Positions 14,900-16,696 of a DNA stretch of 16,696 bases are shown piece by piece (positions within the stretch are counted from its first letter, which is position 1; every line of letters begins with the position of its first letter). Under the pieces are notes generated by a model. The model was not told the origin of the DNA. It did no database searches and saw nothing but the letters and a program-made list of their open reading frames with translations. Both the position numbers and the translations under genes were made by a program. The DNA is taken from contig CAZWCX010000145.1 in the NCBI GenBank assembly GCA_964632945.1, forward strand, positions 1 to 16,696, written 5' to 3'. This stretch comes from CAZWCX01 sp964632945 (GTDB lineage: Bacteria > Planctomycetota > MHYJ01 > WSZJ01 > CAZWCX01).

Positions 14900-16600
14900 G
14901 TGAGTCGCAGAGCCACGAGCCGCACCTCCACCTTCGTGGCCGCCTTCCTGGCCCTCTGGACGGCGGGATTCACCCCCCTCGTGCAGGCCTCCAACGGCCT
15001 CATGCCGACTTCGGTCGGACCGGTTCAGAACGGGCGCGGGGGCATCGACATCGGCGTCGCCGACACCCCGTTGTCCATGAACACGAATCCCGCGGGCATC
15101 ACCCGTTACGATTTTCTCGCCATGGGCGGCTCGCTCGGCATCTTCCTCCCCGAGATCGAATACGACGATCCGGATAACGAGGACACGATCGGCGTCCATG
15201 CGGTCTATCCGATTCCGAACTTCGCCATCGTCTTCCATGAGGACTTCTTCCAGGCGCCGACCATCGAGGCCGAAGGCGGGAAGTACTTCACCGACGATGA
15301 GATGCTCGGCTTCACGGACGAGTTTCTGCGGCCGAAGCAACTCGACTTTCGCCCGCACTTCTCGTTCGGCGTCGGTCTGTTCGTGCAAGGAGGCGCCGGT
15401 TCGCACATCCACCTGAAGAGCCGGCTCTATCCCGAGAAGGCGACCTACTACTCGAACTTCGCCTTCCTGGCGCTGACCCCCACGGTTGCGTACCACTTCA
15501 GCCCGAAGTTCTCGATGGGCTTCTCGCTCAATCTGAACTACTCGACCCAGAAGCTGAACACCCTGATCGGGCAGGATCCGTCGCTCCTCAAGCAGATCCT
15601 CGCGCTCCCCGGCGTTCCGGTGGACTTCGCCCAGACGTTTCGCGATTTCCACGACACGAACCCGGCCTCGAGCCTGACCGAACTGATCCTGAGCGCGCCG
15701 CCCTTCAACAACGTCTCCCCGGCGGACAACGCGCGCACGATGACGGGCCGCTTCGGATTGCGCGATGCCAAGGCGTACGGCCTGAGCGGTCGGCTGGGGC
15801 TGCTGTGGGAACCGGAGCCCTGGCTCACGGTGGGGGCGGCCTACGCGACGCGGACCTGGATGACCGACTACACCGGCGGCCGGGCGCGGGTCGATTTCGA
15901 CAAGGAAATCAGCGCGCTGGGAACGACGCTCGACATCCTGACGCGGGGCATCGCCGCCGCGCTCGCGGATCCCCCCGTGCCGGGTCCCGCGGTCTTCAAT
16001 CCGCTGATCGGCTATTACGACGCCTCGATCCGTGACTTCAACTTCCCGGCCCAGTCGGCCGTGGGGTTCTCGATCCATCCTCCGGAGGAGGACTGGTTGG
16101 TGGGCGTGGATGTGAAATACATCCAGTGGGCCGACGTCCTGCAGAATTTCACCGTCATGCTGGAGAACGGTTCGAACCCCCAGCTCAACGCGCTGGTCGG
16201 GTCGAACGATCCGCATCCGGTCGCCGGCGACGCCGCGCGCGCGCCGTCCCCCGACATCCGCACCAGCCTGCCTCTGAATTTCAAGAACCAGTGGGTGTTC
16301 GGGCTCGGCGGGGAGTACCGTGTCCGTCCGGACCTGACGCTGCGGGCCGGGTACAGCTTCGCCACCGAGTTCGCCGAAGACAACACCTACATGCCGATCA
16401 CGCCGGCGATCGTGCAGCACCACCTGCACATGGGGTTCACCTATCAGGTCTTCGCCAATACCACGATGGACATGTCCTGGGAGCACGGATTCCGGCAGGA
16501 CATCAATGTCGACCGGCACGAATCGTCCGACGATCTCGACTTCTCGCAACACAAGGTCAGCCACGACACGATCTGGACGGGATTCACCGTCCGCTACTAG
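14900..16600 (+). CDS. OmpP1/FadL-family outer membrane transporter
   Basis: A 566-residue outer membrane beta-barrel of the OmpP1/FadL family, which imports long-chain fatty acids or other hydrophobic compounds. A signal peptide occupies 1-30 (hydrophobic core AAFLALWTAGF, cut after LVQA). The mature N-terminus NGLMPTSVGPVQNGRGG, then VADTPLSMNTNPAGIT, matches the family's N-terminal hatch with its NPA[GA] motif. Alternating aromatic strands follow (FSFGVGLFVQGG, VAYHFSPKFSMGFSLNLNYS, LGLLWEPEPWLTVGAAY, EYRVRPDLTLRAGYSF), ending in FTVRY. It is longer than the usual ~400-450 residues, with extra loop sequence near 235-275 and 335-375. The start is GTG, 8 bases after GAGGAGGT. The frame open from 14768 would include promoter DNA. 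The stop TAG belongs to repeat copy C. It is divergent from a secreted esterase, so hydrolysis followed by uptake of lipid-like products is an attractive pairing (inference). Confidence 0.9.
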   Translation: MSRRATSRTSTFVAAFLALWTAGFTPLVQASNGLMPTSVGPVQNGRGGIDIGVADTPLSMNTNPAGITRYDFLAMGGSLGIFLPEIEYDDPDNEDTIGVHAVYPIPNFAIVFHEDFFQAPTIEAEGGKYFTDDEMLGFTDEFLRPKQLDFRPHFSFGVGLFVQGGAGSHIHLKSRLYPEKATYYSNFAFLALTPTVAYHFSPKFSMGFSLNLNYSTQKLNTLIGQDPSLLKQILALPGVPVDFAQTFRDFHDTNPASSLTELILSAPPFNNVSPADNARTMTGRFGLRDAKAYGLSGRLGLLWEPEPWLTVGAAYATRTWMTDYTGGRARVDFDKEISALGTTLDILTRGIAAALADPPVPGPAVFNPLIGYYDASIRDFNFPAQSAVGFSIHPPEEDWLVGVDVKYIQWADVLQNFTVMLENGSNPQLNALVGSNDPHPVAGDAARAPSPDIRTSLPLNFKNQWVFGLGGEYRVRPDLTLRAGYSFATEFAEDNTYMPITPAIVQHHLHMGFTYQVFANTTMDMSWEHGFRQDINVDRHESSDDLDFSQHKVSHDTIWTGFTVRY

Positions 16601-16696
16601 TGGGGCTTCAACCTTGATTTCCCAGGTTGGTCCGGTCGCTATTCGCGCCGGGCTTCGTTGCTCGTCGTCGGCGATGCACTGGGGCATCGCCTCCTC
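16597..16696 (+). repeat. Interspersed CTAG-bounded repeat, copy C (cut by window edge)
   Basis: Begins CTAGTGGGGCTTCAACCT and matches copy B (minus strand) for its full visible 100 bp without gaps at about 82%. The blocks GCCGGGCTTCGT, GTCGGCGATGCAC and GGCATCGCCTCCTC are fully kept. The GGCGATGC/GCATCGCC stem is intact with a different loop. The first TAG is the stop codon of the FadL-like gene. The second half lies outside the window. Confidence 0.85.

Noticed and set aside
14792..16687. 631-codon minus-strand frame opposite the FadL-like gene
   Set aside because: Starts within repeat C and has no domain. The plus strand shows a clear signal peptide and barrel.

Overview
The window is very GC-rich bacterial DNA, probably from a metagenome-assembled genome because it contains a run of 10 Ns. 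Two Hanks-type Ser/Thr kinases (one with a TPR tail), a GspK-like secretion protein, a secreted esterase with HEAT-like repeats and an OmpP1/FadL barrel indicate a diderm bacterium. The style recalls Planctomycetota or a similar kinase-rich phylum. That placement is inference, as no rRNA gene is present.

Layout. Positions 1-160 hold a long perfect-looking hairpin and a short copy (A) of a repeat family. An ankyrin-repeat gene (-) and a large kinase-TPR gene (+) diverge from a shared promoter region at about 818-952. The kinase is followed by an MBL-fold hydrolase. It meets, tail to tail with 3 bp between stops, a leftward operon of four genes transcribed from about 11467 to 5221: selD, a 189-aa unknown, a GspK-like/LamG-like fusion and an exported unknown. 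Upstream of that lies a second, soluble kinase (-), then full-length repeat copy B, then a secreted alpha/beta hydrolase (-). Two back-to-back promoters separate the hydrolase from an OmpP1/FadL gene (+), which ends in repeat copy C at the window edge.

Main discoveries. (1) selD does not begin where a plain ORF search puts it. Its real N-terminus lies upstream of an in-frame TGA that falls exactly on the catalytic Cys/Sec position of selenophosphate synthetase. A bacterial-SECIS-like hairpin follows at the right distance, so the product is very likely a selenoprotein. (2) selD is broken by an assembly problem: the N-run plus about 130 bp of sequence foreign to SelD, flanked by two versions of the same conserved motif. 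(3) Three copies of an interspersed, CTAG-bounded, inverted-repeat element (168 bp full length, 89 bp internally deleted, and at least 100 bp cut by the window edge) sit at the 3' ends of genes. In two cases the element itself supplies the TAG stop codon. Readthrough of the element creates similar bogus N-termini in several open frames.

The long open frames antisense to nearly every gene are a high-GC effect and are not annotated. No stretch over 300 bp lacks a gene.
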